From: Planctomycetales bacterium
GTDB lineage: Bacteria > Planctomycetota > Planctomycetia > Pirellulales > UBA7805
Length of the DNA: 13,243 nucleotides
Direction: 5' to 3'
Assembly: GCA_011772275.1 (NCBI GenBank)
Contig: WVZU01000422.1
Coordinates: 1-13,243, forward strand
A program made the translations under genes and the position numbers. Positions 1 through 8,763 of this stretch are shown here, one piece after another. Position 1 is the first letter of the stretch, and the number at the start of each line of letters is the position of its first letter. The notes under the pieces are model-generated. The model made no database searches. It was not told the DNA's origin and was given only the letters and a program-made list of their open reading frames with translations.

Positions 1-387
1 TCCTCGGGCAATTCGTCGCAAAGTGGATCGTTGTCCCGAAGCATGAAGGGAGGTAGCTACGCGAGGTCAAACTCGGTTGTTGGTTTTCCACCCTAAAAAA
101 ATTGGCGTGCACGTTTGATAACCACTCTCACCAGTCCCGGCTTGCCGCGGCACGCAGCCTTGGCGGCGGGTTGCTTTCAAACCCGTCGCACGTCAACCCC
201 ACAGTTTCGTTGACCCATACCTTTTCCGAACGGCTAGCGTCCTGACTAACGATCGTTTGTTGCCGCGAACAGAAAACGTGGGGCAATAGCGAAAAAGAGC
301 GAAAAAGGACAGACACAATTTATCGCTGGAGGCTGATGCGAGCAGGTGATGCCTAGTATCTTGGTCATGGACGGCCAGTATTTTCCT
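1..387. other. Intergenic stretch, no supported gene
   Basis: I see no convincing gene here. Frame 1 of the plus strand is open from the window edge to a TAA at 94-96 (31 codons) and could be the tail of a truncated gene. A second forward frame is also open to a TAG near position 58, so the sequence does not decide between them. The minus-strand frames crossing 193-687 run through palindromic repeats and look non-coding. A 10-bp unit (GCGAAAAAGR) is tandemly duplicated at 289-308, just before a GGACAGACAC stretch. From memory, that kind of motif often sits in planctomycete intergenic repeats near REP-associated transposases. Confidence 0.5.
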
Positions 388-461
388 TGAGCGGTCCCGG
401 CGCGCCGGGACTAGCCGCCGGTTATGGCGCCAGGGACCGGCGGCTAGCGCCTTGCCGCTCA
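388..461. repeat. Cloverleaf-like inverted-repeat element
   Basis: Three nested inverted repeats account for nearly all of this 74-bp stretch. The outer stem pairs TGAGCGG (388-394) with CCGCTCA (455-461). Inside it, 395-410 is a perfect 16-bp palindrome (TCCCGGCG/CGCCGGGA). Next to that, a 12-bp stem pairs 411-422 with 436-447 (CTAGCCGCCGGT/ACCGGCGGCTAG) around a 13-nt loop. A single strand could fold into a three-way junction. It looks like a dispersed REP-like or miniature mobile element. No transposase is present, and I cannot test copy number from one window. Confidence 0.7.
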
Positions 462-513
462 GCAGATGCGCGCGCGGTCGGGACCGAGCCTGGGGGACCT
501 CTGAGGTTGGAGG

Positions 514-535
514 CATCCGAAATCCATCCGAAATC
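514..535. repeat. 11-bp perfect tandem duplication
   Basis: CATCCGAAATC occurs twice head to tail (514-524 and 525-535). It lies in the non-coding stretch downstream of murA. I see no gene or other structure here that explains it. Slipped replication is the simplest origin. Confidence 0.7.
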
Positions 536-652
536 AGCCAGGCTACTTTTCTAGGCAACTTGGAGGACTCAGCACAGCAGTTTCTGCCCCAGAGGCCTGC
601 CCAATTTTGCCATTTTATGTCGTCAAGTAGCGCGTCTGCTTTTTTGCTGTAG

Positions 653-765
653 GCGGGCTCTGTGAGCCCGCAACGCTCCGGCCTCAAAGAGGCCGGCTAC
701 AGGCGCACCCTCCGGCCTCAAAGAGGCCGGCTACAGGCGCAACCCTCCGGCCTCAAAGAGGCCGG
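653..765. repeat. Array of four short hairpins (REP-like)
   Basis: Four 19-bp palindromes lie close together, each with an 8-bp perfect stem and a 3-nt loop. The first is GCGGGCTC-TGT-GAGCCCGC (653-671). Three identical copies of CCGGCCTC-AAA-GAGGCCGG follow at 678-696, 712-730 and 747-765. The last three sit in a 34-35-bp tandem unit that also holds CTACAGGCGCA. There is no T-tract after the stems on either strand, so a classical intrinsic terminator is not evident. The array lies about 70 bases past the murA stop and could stall polymerase or stabilise the 3' end of the transcript. It is not a CRISPR array: there are no variable spacers of uniform length. Confidence 0.8.
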
Positions 766-836
766 CTTACCTGGGTTCGCGCGTTGACCGGCAGGCATTT
801 TTGAAAGGTTTTTTGAATGGAGCTGGGCTGAGCAGC

Positions 837-2191
<1,355 letters not shown>

Positions 2192-2195
<4 letters not shown>

Positions 2196-3085
2196 CGGCC
2201 ATTCCTTCGCAGCTTGACGACCCGCGGCAACCCGGCCAGGTCCCTGACGACCTCCACCTCGCTAAACCTCCCGCAGTCGTCAATCCGCTGCCGCACTTCC
2301 GCTTCGATGGAGGGGCTGATTTCGCACAACAGCCAGCCTTGCGGCTCCAGTCGCATGGCGGCCTGATCCAACAGCCGCTCGATCACCTCCGTCCCTTGGG
2401 GTCCGGCCAGCAGGGCCTGACGCGGTTCGTAGCTGCGGACATCGACCGGCAACTCGCGAAATTCGGCCTCGCTGACGTAGGGGGGGTTACTGAGGATAAA
2501 GTCAAAGCGGCGCTGAGGGGGGACATCCTCAAACAGGTCGCTGGGCTGCAGTTCAACCCGCTGTTCGACATCGTGCAATCGCAGATTTCGGCGAGCGACT
2601 TTTAGGGCCGCGGGGCTGGCATCCAGTGCCAGCACGTGGGCGGAGGGAATGTGCCGAGCCGCGCAAACCGCCAGGATCCCGCTGCCCGTACCGACATCGG
2701 CGATTTGCCACGGGCGATCTCGCTGCTGTCGTTGAGCGTCTTTGACCAGGTCCAGCAGGCTGACGATGATAAACTCGGTTTCCGGCCGTGGGATGAGCAC
2801 GTCGGGGGTGACGTAAAAAGAGAGGGCATAAAACTCGCGGTGCCCGACCAGGTAGGCCACGGGCATCCCTTCGGCCCGCCGCCGGACCAGTTCCCGGAAG
2901 GCGATTCGCGTCTGGTCGCTGGCCACTTCGTCGAAGGCGGTGTACAGATCGATCCGCTGGCAATTTCGTGCTGCGGCCAGCAGCACCTCGGCGTCCAGCC
3001 GCGGGCTGTCGGCGCCATGTTTCGTCAGGTAATCGGTCGTCCAGGTCAGCAGGCGGCCGATGGTCCAGGTTTCGGTTTCGGGCAT
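2192..3085 (-). CDS. prmC: Release factor glutamine N5-methyltransferase (PrmC/HemK)
   Basis: PrmC uses S-adenosylmethionine to methylate the glutamine of the GGQ motif in release factors. The 297-residue protein has an N-terminal helical domain (about 1-90) and a Rossmann methyltransferase domain. Visible motifs are IPRPETE (98-104), the SAM-binding VGTGSG (131-136) and the catalytic NPPY (200-203), which identifies amino-group methyltransferases of this family. It follows prfA, whose product is its expected substrate, with a 128-base gap, and overlaps murA by four bases. The start at 3085 has no purine-rich Shine-Dalgarno: the mRNA just upstream is a pyrimidine run (CCTCCCCTCCCCCC). A non-ATG start further upstream or leaderless-like initiation is therefore possible. 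Confidence 0.95.
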
Positions 3086-3089
3086 GAAA

Positions 3090-3116
3090 GGGGGGAGGGG
3101 AGGGTGGTGGGGAGGG
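3090..3116 (+). other. G-quadruplex-capable G-runs upstream of prmC
   Basis: Five runs of three to six G (3090-3095, 3097-3100, 3102-3104, 3109-3112, 3114-3116) are separated by loops of one to four bases. This satisfies the usual G3+N1-7 pattern for a quadruplex on the plus strand. The plus strand is the template for prmC, and the start codon lies four bases away. The mRNA here is correspondingly C-rich and lacks a ribosome binding site. Formation and function are inference. Confidence 0.5.
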
Positions 3117-3213
3117 AGTGCCGTGCGCGGCAGGCTGGGGTGCCCCGTCGCGGCTGCTCATTCCACGCGGCTCAGCCCACGGCAGGCGGGCACCGGGCCC
3201 TCGCAAAAATGTT

Positions 3214-4290
3214 TTATTCCAGTTTGTCCATTGAGCTGCGTAATTGTTGTCGGTCGTATTCCATGAGGGCTTCGGTAACCGGCGTCAGGTTTCCGGCCAT
3301 GATGCTATCGAGTTTATAGAGCGTGAGGTTGATGCGGTGGTCGCTGATCCGGTTATCGGGGAAATTGTAGGTCCGGATCCGTTGGCTGCGATCCCCGGAG
3401 CCGACCAGCGTTTTGCGGTGATCGGATCGCCGTTGTGCCTCTTCTTCGCGTCGTCGTTCGTACAGTTTGGTCTTCAGGAGCCGCAGGGCTCGAGACAGGT
3501 TCTTGTGCTGGCTGCGTTCGTCCGCACACTGCACGATGATCCCGGACTGATGGTGATGCAGCCGCACGGCCGAGGCGGTCTTGTTGACATGTTGTCCACC
3601 GGGCCCCGCGCTGGCGGCATATCGTTCCACGTCGTAGTCTTCTGTTTTCAGGTCGATCTCGACATCTTCCGGCTCGGGCATCACGGCGACCGTGGCGGCC
3701 GAGGTATGAATCCGCCCTTTGGTTTCCGTGCTCGGTACACGTTGGACGCGGTGGCCACCACTTTCATACTGCAATTCGCGATAGACTCCCTCGCCGGAGA
3801 AGGCGAGCGAGATTTCTTTGAAGCCTCCCAGTTCTGTGGGGCTGGCGCCCAGCAGTTCGAGTTTCCATCCTTTTTCTTCGGCGTATCGCTTGTACATTTC
3901 GTAGAGGTCGCGAGCGAAGAGGGCCGCTTCATCGCCGCCGGTTCCGGCGCGGATCTCCATCACGCACCGCGTGCGGTTCGAGTCTTCGCCGCCCACGGTC
4001 ATGTCCAGCAGCTCGTTCCAGATCTTTTCACGTTCGGCCTTCAGCTCTGGCATTTCCAGTTCCGCCAGCTCGCGCATCTCCGCATCGTCGCCGTCCATCA
4101 ATAGCCGGGCCTCAAGAATTTGAGCGTTTAGTTCCTTGAAGCGGCGGTATTTGTGGACCATCTTGGCCAGCGAGCCATGTTCGCGCGAAATGGCAGCGAC
4201 TTTCTGAGGGTCGCTCAGAATATCCGGATCGGTCAGCTGCTGTTCCAGCTGTTCGAAGCGAGCGAGTTTTTCGTCAAGCATTTCGCGCAT
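3214..4290 (-). CDS. prfA: Peptide chain release factor 1 (RF1)
   Basis: RF1 terminates translation at UAA and UAG codons. The 358-residue protein matches the usual RF1 length. It has an N-terminal helical domain (about 1-110), then the stop-codon-reading domain with the RF1-type P-x-T tripeptide (Pro186-Ser187-Thr188 within [15 protein letters not shown]), where RF2 would have SPF. The peptidyl-tRNA hydrolysis motif GGQ is at 231-233 within [12 protein letters not shown]. The chosen ATG at 4290 gives MREMLDEKL; a second in-frame ATG three codons later (4281) is equally possible, since neither has a strong ribosome binding site. The gene ends in TAA. It lies between rpmE and prmC, and PrmC is the enzyme that modifies this GGQ. 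Confidence 0.97.
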   Translation of the reverse strand: MREMLDEKLARFEQLEQQLTDPDILSDPQKVAAISREHGSLAKMVHKYRRFKELNAQILEARLLMDGDDAEMRELAELEMPELKAEREKIWNELLDMTVGGEDSNRTRCVMEIRAGTGGDEAALFARDLYEMYKRYAEEKGWKLELLGASPTELGGFKEISLAFSGEGVYRELQYESGGHRVQRVPSTETKGRIHTSAATVAVMPEPEDVEIDLKTEDYDVERYAASAGPGGQHVNKTASAVRLHHHQSGIIVQCADERSQHKNLSRALRLLKTKLYERRREEEAQRRSDHRKTLVGSGDRSQRIRTYNFPDNRISDHRINLTLYKLDSIMAGNLTPVTEALMEYDRQQLRSSMDKLE

Positions 4291-4485
4291 GGCTCAGAAA
4301 GGTGTGCCAGGGTTAGCGGATGCTGAGGATAAAGTTTTTGTTTGATCGGGATCTGGGGCCAGCAGAACGCAGGGCGGGCAAGCCGGGCGACCGGCGCACT
4401 GGAAACGGTCCGACGAATCCTTCCCTTGGCAAAAGACGCCTGGTGAGTGGCGGCATGTCGAGCGGAACCAGGGGCGCGGGCGAGG

Positions 4486-4740
4486 CTAATCGCCAGCCTG
4501 CTTGACCGCCGTCTTCTGCTTGCCCTTTTTTAGACTGGCATAGCCGCCGGCAAACTTGCTTTTGAACTTCTCGATGCGACCTTCCGTGTCGACAAATTTC
4601 TGTTTGCCCGTGTAGAACGGATGGCAAGCGTTGCAGATATCCACTTTCAGCTCTTTCCGCGTGCTGCGCGTGGTGAAAGCGTTCCCGCAACCGCACTTGA
4701 CCGTCGTTTCGAAATATTCCGGATGGATATCCTTCTTCAT
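4486..4740 (-). CDS. rpmE: 50S ribosomal protein L31, zinc-binding form
   Basis: L31 is a small protein of the large ribosomal subunit, at the bridge to the small subunit. The 84-residue product opens [19 protein letters not shown] and has four cysteines (Cys16, Cys18, Cys36, Cys39) in the CxC...CxxC pattern of the zinc-binding C+ form. [20 protein letters not shown] is the conserved C-terminal half. A basic tail rich in Lys follows. GGAG sits eight bases before the ATG. It is the first gene of the housekeeping block, 195 bases before prfA, with a candidate promoter upstream. A zinc-free paralogue, if present, is not in this window. Confidence 0.96.
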   Translation of the reverse strand: MKKDIHPEYFETTVKCGCGNAFTTRSTRKELKVDICNACHPFYTGKQKFVDTEGRIEKFKSKFAGGYASLKKGKQKTAVKQAGD

Positions 4741-4799
4741 CGTTCAAGCTCCGCTTGGCACACCACGGCCCAGGCGATCTGGGAGCCGGGAAACGGTCA

Positions 4800-4829
4800 A
4801 GTATATCGTCGCGGTGGCCTGGCCGACAA
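4800..4829 (-). promoter_or_regulatory. Candidate sigma-70-type promoter for rpmE block
   Basis: On the minus strand, TTGTCG (4829-4824) and TATACT (4805-4800) are separated by 18 bases. They match the -35 and -10 consensus at 4/6 and 5/6 positions. Transcription would begin near 4793 and give a leader of about 50 bases before rpmE. The site lies in the gap after the last BMC gene, so it would separate housekeeping expression from the regulated BMC operon. Confidence 0.5.
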
Positions 4830-4913
4830 GTCCACCACCCGCTGAGAAGTGGGCCCGGCAAACCTGGGCCGCGGGGGGTGGGCGCTGCGGGGTGCGGGGA
4901 TCCCTCTGGCTGG

Positions 4914-5765
4914 TCACGTGTTCAAGGCGGACATCACGCGATCGGTGATCGTTTGGATCAACTTTTCTTGGCCGTTGTCGGCGCTACCGGTAACGTGGCG
5001 GCCCACCGCCGGAGGCGGCGGCTCGAACGCTCGTCGCTCGATCCCTACCGCTTCCCAGCTGTCGCGGAACACGTCGTTAGCACACAGATCGCAGTTTTCC
5101 ATCTCTTTGGTGTTCCGCGGGTCGGTAAAACCCCATTGTTCTTTCAGGTCCAAAAGCTCCCGTTCTTTATCCGGGGAAACGTAGTTGACTTTGCCCAGGT
5201 TGCGGGCCATCAGCAGCATGTAGCAATAGGAATCCAGGATTTCCGTCCACCAATAGGCCCGTTCGACGGTTTCGCCGTAGCTGATCGTGCCGTGGTTGGC
5301 CAGGATGATCACATTCGTCTTCTTGACGACCGGGATAATTGTATCTGCGAAGGCCTGTCCGCCGGGCGTTTCGTATTTGGTGATCGGCACGTCCCCCAGA
5401 AACACCTCGACCTCCGGCAGGACGCACTGTGGAATCGGCTCGCGTGCGATGGCGAAGGCTGTCGCGTGGGGCGGATGGCAGTGCACGATGCTCTTGATAT
5501 CGGACCGCTCCTTGTAAATCTGCAGATGCAGCAACGCTTCGCTGCTGCGCTTCTTGATGCCGGCCAGCTGTTTGCCCTCCATGTCGATCAAGCAGATATC
5601 CTCTGGCTGCAGGAACCCCTTGCAATGCAGGGTGGGGGTGCAGAGCACTTCGTTCTCGGACAGCCGGTAGGTAATATTGCCGTCGTTGGCAGCCGCAAAA
5701 TTTCGAGCGTAGATGCGGCGGCCGATGTCGCAAATTTCTTTCTTGATTTGAAATGCGTTTGTCAT
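4914..5765 (-). CDS. Class II aldolase (fuculose/rhamnulose-1-phosphate type) with C-terminal encapsulation peptide
   Basis: The enzyme should cleave L-fuculose-1-phosphate or L-rhamnulose-1-phosphate to DHAP and L-lactaldehyde. The core (about 1-215) is the class II aldolase/adducin fold. Zinc ligands His95, His97 (HCHPPH) and His158 (ANHGT), and Glu76 (SSEALL), line up with Glu73, His92, His94 and His155 of E. coli FucA at a constant offset of three. At 283 residues it is about 70 longer than FucA. The extra part has a CDLC motif (225-228), a Pro-rich linker (about 246-264) and a terminal amphipathic helix (265-283, GQEKLIQTITDRVMSALNT) of encapsulation-peptide type. It is the last gene of the BMC operon, which fits a lumenal enzyme. 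Substrate preference between fuculose- and rhamnulose-phosphate cannot be read from sequence. Confidence 0.92.
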   Translation of the reverse strand: MTNAFQIKKEICDIGRRIYARNFAAANDGNITYRLSENEVLCTPTLHCKGFLQPEDICLIDMEGKQLAGIKKRSSEALLHLQIYKERSDIKSIVHCHPPHATAFAIAREPIPQCVLPEVEVFLGDVPITKYETPGGQAFADTIIPVVKKTNVIILANHGTISYGETVERAYWWTEILDSYCYMLLMARNLGKVNYVSPDKERELLDLKEQWGFTDPRNTKEMENCDLCANDVFRDSWEAVGIERRAFEPPPPAVGRHVTGSADNGQEKLIQTITDRVMSALNT

Positions 5766-5852
5766 GTGTTCACCAATGCTTGTTAAGGTCTCAGGCGGTG
5801 TTGAAAATGCGGGGTCCGCGGCTTGGGGTCCCGGGCGTGGATTTTCTGAATT

Positions 5853-6179
5853 CTAGGTTTTTTTCGAGCCTCTGCGGTTGGGAGGGGAGGGGAGCAGCGG
5901 ATCGACCCGGACTTCATCCAAAATGGCGGCATTGTAGGCGTCGATGGGCTTGATTTCGGGATAAAAGGGCGCGGCCGCTTCGCGCGATTCGCTTAACGCC
6001 ACCCGGCTGCCGATGCCCGAGCCCAGTTCGTCGTACAGTACCAGTTCTTCCGCCTGGGGTGGTTCGCGGTCCAGCAGGTTGTCCAGCGACAGCGGCACCG
6101 CCAGCTTGAAGGTCCCGCCAGCCAGGCTGGGGTGGGAACGGCTCAAAGTCACAGTACCCACGATTTCTGCAATTCGCAT
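5853..6179 (-). CDS. BMC-P vertex shell protein (EutN/CcmL family), third copy
   Basis: BMC-P proteins form pentamers that cap the vertices of the icosahedral shell. The 108-residue product starts MRIAEIVGTVTLSRSHPSL, the first beta strand and loop of the family. It continues with FKLAVPL and then the LVLYDELGSGIGSRVALSES stretch, which carries the conserved G-x-G turn. It ends the domain at AYNAAILDEVRV. The last 15 or so residues (PLLPSPPNRRGSKKT) are a basic, Pro-rich tail absent from the other two BMC-P proteins here. A GAGGAA sits 13 bases before the ATG, rather far for a ribosome binding site, inside the possible 48-codon ORF that ends seven bases upstream. The aldolase follows 87 bases later. 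Confidence 0.9.
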   Translation of the reverse strand: MRIAEIVGTVTLSRSHPSLAGGTFKLAVPLSLDNLLDREPPQAEELVLYDELGSGIGSRVALSESREAAAPFYPEIKPIDAYNAAILDEVRVDPLLPSPPNRRGSKKT

Positions 6180-6186
6180 GGTTTCT

Positions 6187-6333
6187 TTACCATTCCTCTA
6201 CGATCCGCTGGCGAACAAGCGGCCTGTTCTGGCAATCTGGATGTTTATCGGACAAGCTGCGGCTCAAGCGGAGGAGCGCTTGTGCCGGGCTGCAATAACT
6301 ATTTTCAGGAGGGCATGCAGTGTTGGGCTCCAT
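6187..6333 (-). CDS. Possible 48-residue ORF between cargo candidate and BMC-P
   Basis: An ATG at 6333 shares its A with the TGA of the preceding gene (TGATG). The same junction is used between the aldehyde dehydrogenase and its downstream BMC-P. The frame runs 48 codons to a TAA seven bases before the next BMC-P start. The predicted peptide (MEPNTACPPENSYCSPAQAL and onward, ending RQRIVEEW) has three cysteines (7, 14, 34) and a basic C-terminal half, and resembles nothing I recognise. The tight spacing favours a coupled small gene. Against it, there is no clear ribosome binding site, and 153 bases is within the range of an untranslated spacer. A perfect hairpin (6265-6282) lies inside it. 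Confidence 0.3.
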   Translation of the reverse strand: MEPNTACPPENSYCSPAQALLRLSRSLSDKHPDCQNRPLVRQRIVEEW

Positions 6334-7001
6334 CACTCTAAAACGCTCTGCAACGGTTCCGGGCAGACGTAAGGCCCGCCCGTTGCAAAGTTCGTGACCA
6401 CCCGCACCACGCTCGCGCTGCTCAGCCCTCGCGGATTGATTACCAGCAGGTTGGCCCCCACGGCCGTGACAGCGCGTCGCATGGAGGGCACATCTTCCGC
6501 CTCGACGGCCCGCAGGCCCGCTCGGCGATTGGCCAGGCACAGGGCTGCGGCGGCCTGTTGGGTCAAGAGGACGGCCAGCCCTTGTTGGCTGATCACGTGG
6601 TTGCCCAGCTGTTGGACCATTTCCGGCAGCTGACCAGCTTCCACCCATTGGGTTACGGTCCCTGCACGTTTTAACATGTCTTGAAGAGGGGCCAGCGATG
6701 GCTGCGCATTGTCCATGCCGATCGCCAGGGGCGTGGCAGGAACATCCTGCGGGCCGCGATCCGTATGGACATCGACCTGGTATTGGTTGAGCAGATCGCG
6801 AGCGGCGGGGGTGATGACGGCACCGGGGGCGAGCTTCAGGCGACGAGCGCCTTGGAGCCGTTCTTTCAGGAGGGTGGTGGTGATCACCCGTTCGGGAAGG
6901 CTCAACTGGTCGTCTGCCGTACATCGCTTTTCCCCACCGTCACTCAACTGCTGCAGTACACGCCGCACGATTTCGTCAATGACCGTTTCCTGAGGGGTCA
7001 T
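6333..7001 (-). CDS. Unrecognised BMC-associated protein with N-terminal encapsulation peptide
   Basis: Function unknown. Residues 1-20 (MTPQETVIDEIVRRVLQQLS) form an amphipathic helix whose hydrophobic positions (8, 11, 12, 15, 16, 19) match those of the aldehyde dehydrogenase N-terminus exactly, so a lumenal location is likely. A polar linker follows. Residues 36-80 hold an ITTTLLKERLQGARRLKL segment and a GAVITPAARDLL segment, a pattern I associate with small domains in other BMC proteins. Residues about 140-207 (ALCLANRRAGLRAVEAED, then GANLLVINPRGL) resemble by eye the end of RpiB/LacAB sugar-phosphate isomerases, where the GTGIGMSI loop would be replaced by LTQQAAAA. That similarity is weak. 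The start ATG overlaps the stop of the upstream BMC-P by four bases (ATGA), and the stop overlaps the ATG of a possible 48-codon ORF. It is clearly coding by placement and coupling. Confidence 0.85.
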   Translation of the reverse strand: MTPQETVIDEIVRRVLQQLSDGGEKRCTADDQLSLPERVITTTLLKERLQGARRLKLAPGAVITPAARDLLNQYQVDVHTDRGPQDVPATPLAIGMDNAQPSLAPLQDMLKRAGTVTQWVEAGQLPEMVQQLGNHVISQQGLAVLLTQQAAAALCLANRRAGLRAVEAEDVPSMRRAVTAVGANLLVINPRGLSSASVVRVVTNFATGGPYVCPEPLQSVLE

Positions 7002-7258
7002 GTGTCACAAATCCCCAAGACGGTCCAACGGACCGGCGTCCGGTTGTCGCCGATCAATTCTCGAGTTCCTTTGCCGTCGCTGCTGATCATGACCCATTGC
7101 CCCGGACCCGCGCCCAGGGCGTCAACCGCCAGCATGGGTTCGCCATCCGGACTGCGGCCGTCTGCCAACAGCACTTGAACGACCAGCAGCTTCCAGCCCA
7201 CCAGCGAGGAATGCTTGATGGTTGCGGTTGCCGAGCCGATCACCTTGGCAATTTGCAT
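6998..7258 (-). CDS. BMC-P vertex shell protein, second copy
   Basis: Pentameric vertex protein of the EutN/CcmL family, 86 residues. It opens [21 protein letters not shown], followed by WKLLVVQVLL. It has the LAVDALGAGPGQWVMISSDG strand-turn-strand with the conserved GAGPG turn, and ends WTVLGICDT. An ATG eight codons upstream (7282) would add MHFGKGRL, but I chose 7258. That start makes a TGATG overlap with the aldehyde dehydrogenase stop, has AAAGG seven bases upstream, and begins the family domain exactly. Its own stop overlaps the next gene's ATG by four bases, so three consecutive genes are translationally linked. Confidence 0.92.
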   Translation of the reverse strand: MQIAKVIGSATATIKHSSLVGWKLLVVQVLLADGRSPDGEPMLAVDALGAGPGQWVMISSDGKGTRELIGDNRTPVRWTVLGICDT

Positions 7259-8745
7259 CAATCGGCCTTTCCCAAAATGCAAAGGTCATCAATTAGCGAG
7301 CAGCGGCGTTCGCGGGTAAACGTCAGCGGGCTGGTAACTCCCTCGCCCGTGGGCGTGGCAATCGAAAAGGACAGATAGCCTTCTCCTCCCAGCCCCAAAG
7401 CGGAGACGCAGGGTCCATTTTTCACGAAAAGGGTGGTATCCATGATCCGGCCCATGCGTGTCATGTTTCGCACATTGTTGGAGTGAATAATTGCCGTATG
7501 GCCGAAGCCGTGTTCGTATTTGTGTGCCAGATCAATGGCGTGGTCAGCATCCCGGCAGCGTACGAAGGGAATGAAGGGCATCATCTGCTCTACCGTCACG
7601 AAGGGATTGTGTTCGTCCGTCTCTCCAAACAGTAGCTCGGTCCGTTCCGGGACCGATTTGCCGATACCCGCGGCCAGGACGGAGGCGTCTTTGCCCAGGT
7701 ACTCTTTGGCAGGCACGTCGTGCCGCTGGTCGCCTTCGCCGACCGAGGTGATGGCGACGCGCGTCAGCGCATCGATTTCGCCGGAATTCAGGCGGACACC
7801 GCCGGCTCGCTGCATGGCCTGCATCATGCAATCAAAAACCTGGTCCACCACGAAAACTTCTTTTTCCGCGATGCACAGCAGATTATTGTCGTAGGCACCG
7901 CCCTGAATGATTGATTGAGCGGCACGGTCCAGATCGGCCGTTTCGTCCACGACGACGGGCGGGTTTCCGGGCCCGGCGACCACGGCTCGCTTGCCGCTGT
8001 TCAGCGCCGCGCGGGCCACCGCCGGGCCGCCGGTAACGCAGATCATGCGGACGCCACGGTGAGCAAAAATGGCGTCGGCCGACTCCAGGGTCGGTTCGGA
8101 AATCACGCAGATCAGGTTGTCGATCCCCAGGTCGCGGTAGATGGCTTCGTTAAAGCGCCGCACGCCTTCGGCAGCCACCCCTTTTCCGCTGGGATGGGGG
8201 TTGACCACCAGGGTGTTTCCCCCGGCGATCATACTGATCGCATTGCCGGTCAACGTGGGCAGGGAATGGGTCACCGGCGTGATGCAGCCGATGACACCAA
8301 ACGGCGCGTGTTCGATGACGGCCAGGCCGTGATCGCCGCTGAAGATCTCGCTGCGCAAGAACTCGACCCCCGGCGTGCGTTCCCCCAGGATCTTCAGCTT
8401 TTCGATCTTGTGTTCCAGGCGGCCGATCTTGGTTTCTTCCATTTCCATCGTGCCCAGTTCGACGCATTGGTCCACGGCGATCCGGCGGATATGCCCAATG
8501 ATCCGCTCGCGATCTTCCCGCGTCCGCTGGCTCAACTGCTCAAACGCCGCCGTGGCGGCCGCCACGGCCTGGCCGACGTCCTCGAAGACACCTCGGCGGC
8601 CCTCGTACGAACTGCCGTTGCAGGCGCAGGCGTTGTGACTGCTGGAATGGCAGCCGCAGTTGGGTTGGGAGTCGAGCGGGGGGGCGTCAAGCTGGCTGAG
8701 CACTTGTTGGACGACGTCGCGGATCTGGCTTTCAGTAATTTGCAT
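7258..8745 (-). CDS. pduP: CoA-acylating aldehyde dehydrogenase (PduP-like), BMC cargo
   Basis: The enzyme oxidises an aldehyde, here presumably L-lactaldehyde, with NAD+ and CoA to the acyl-CoA inside the microcompartment. The 495-residue protein begins with an amphipathic encapsulation helix (1-19, [19 protein letters not shown]). An unusual linker follows with cysteines 30, 32, 40 and 42 and histidines 33 and 37 ([13 protein letters not shown]). The catalytic core starts near 50. The nucleophile is Cys291 in [15 protein letters not shown]. The [15 protein letters not shown] stretch (147-161) and VTGGPAV (237-243) are typical of the PduP/EutE group. The symbol is by family; the substrate is inferred from the aldolase and kinase in the cluster. 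It lies between two BMC-P genes, 18 bases after the first and sharing one base with the second. Confidence 0.93.
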   Translation of the reverse strand: MQITESQIRDVVQQVLSQLDAPPLDSQPNCGCHSSSHNACACNGSSYEGRRGVFEDVGQAVAAATAAFEQLSQRTREDRERIIGHIRRIAVDQCVELGTMEMEETKIGRLEHKIEKLKILGERTPGVEFLRSEIFSGDHGLAVIEHAPFGVIGCITPVTHSLPTLTGNAISMIAGGNTLVVNPHPSGKGVAAEGVRRFNEAIYRDLGIDNLICVISEPTLESADAIFAHRGVRMICVTGGPAVARAALNSGKRAVVAGPGNPPVVVDETADLDRAAQSIIQGGAYDNNLLCIAEKEVFVVDQVFDCMMQAMQRAGGVRLNSGEIDALTRVAITSVGEGDQRHDVPAKEYLGKDASVLAAGIGKSVPERTELLFGETDEHNPFVTVEQMMPFIPFVRCRDADHAIDLAHKYEHGFGHTAIIHSNNVRNMTRMGRIMDTTLFVKNGPCVSALGLGGEGYLSFSIATPTGEGVTSPLTFTRERRCSLIDDLCILGKAD

Positions 8746-8763
8746 GATGGGCTATCCAAAAAT

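Noticed and set aside
1..96. Open frame at the left edge as the end of a truncated gene
   Set aside because: Thirty-one codons with no recognisable motif, and a competing frame is also open to about position 58; there is not enough to call a gene.
193..687. 164-codon minus-strand frame downstream of murA
   Set aside because: It runs through the cloverleaf element, a tandem duplication and part of the hairpin array, and its product resembles no known protein.
653..765. Possible CRISPR array
   Set aside because: The repeats are self-complementary hairpins with near-identical linkers, only three full copies, no unique spacers and no cas genes nearby.
4852..4870. GGCCC/GGGCC stem after the aldolase as an intrinsic terminator
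   Set aside because: The stem is only five perfect pairs with a mismatch beyond, and no T-tract follows on the minus strand.
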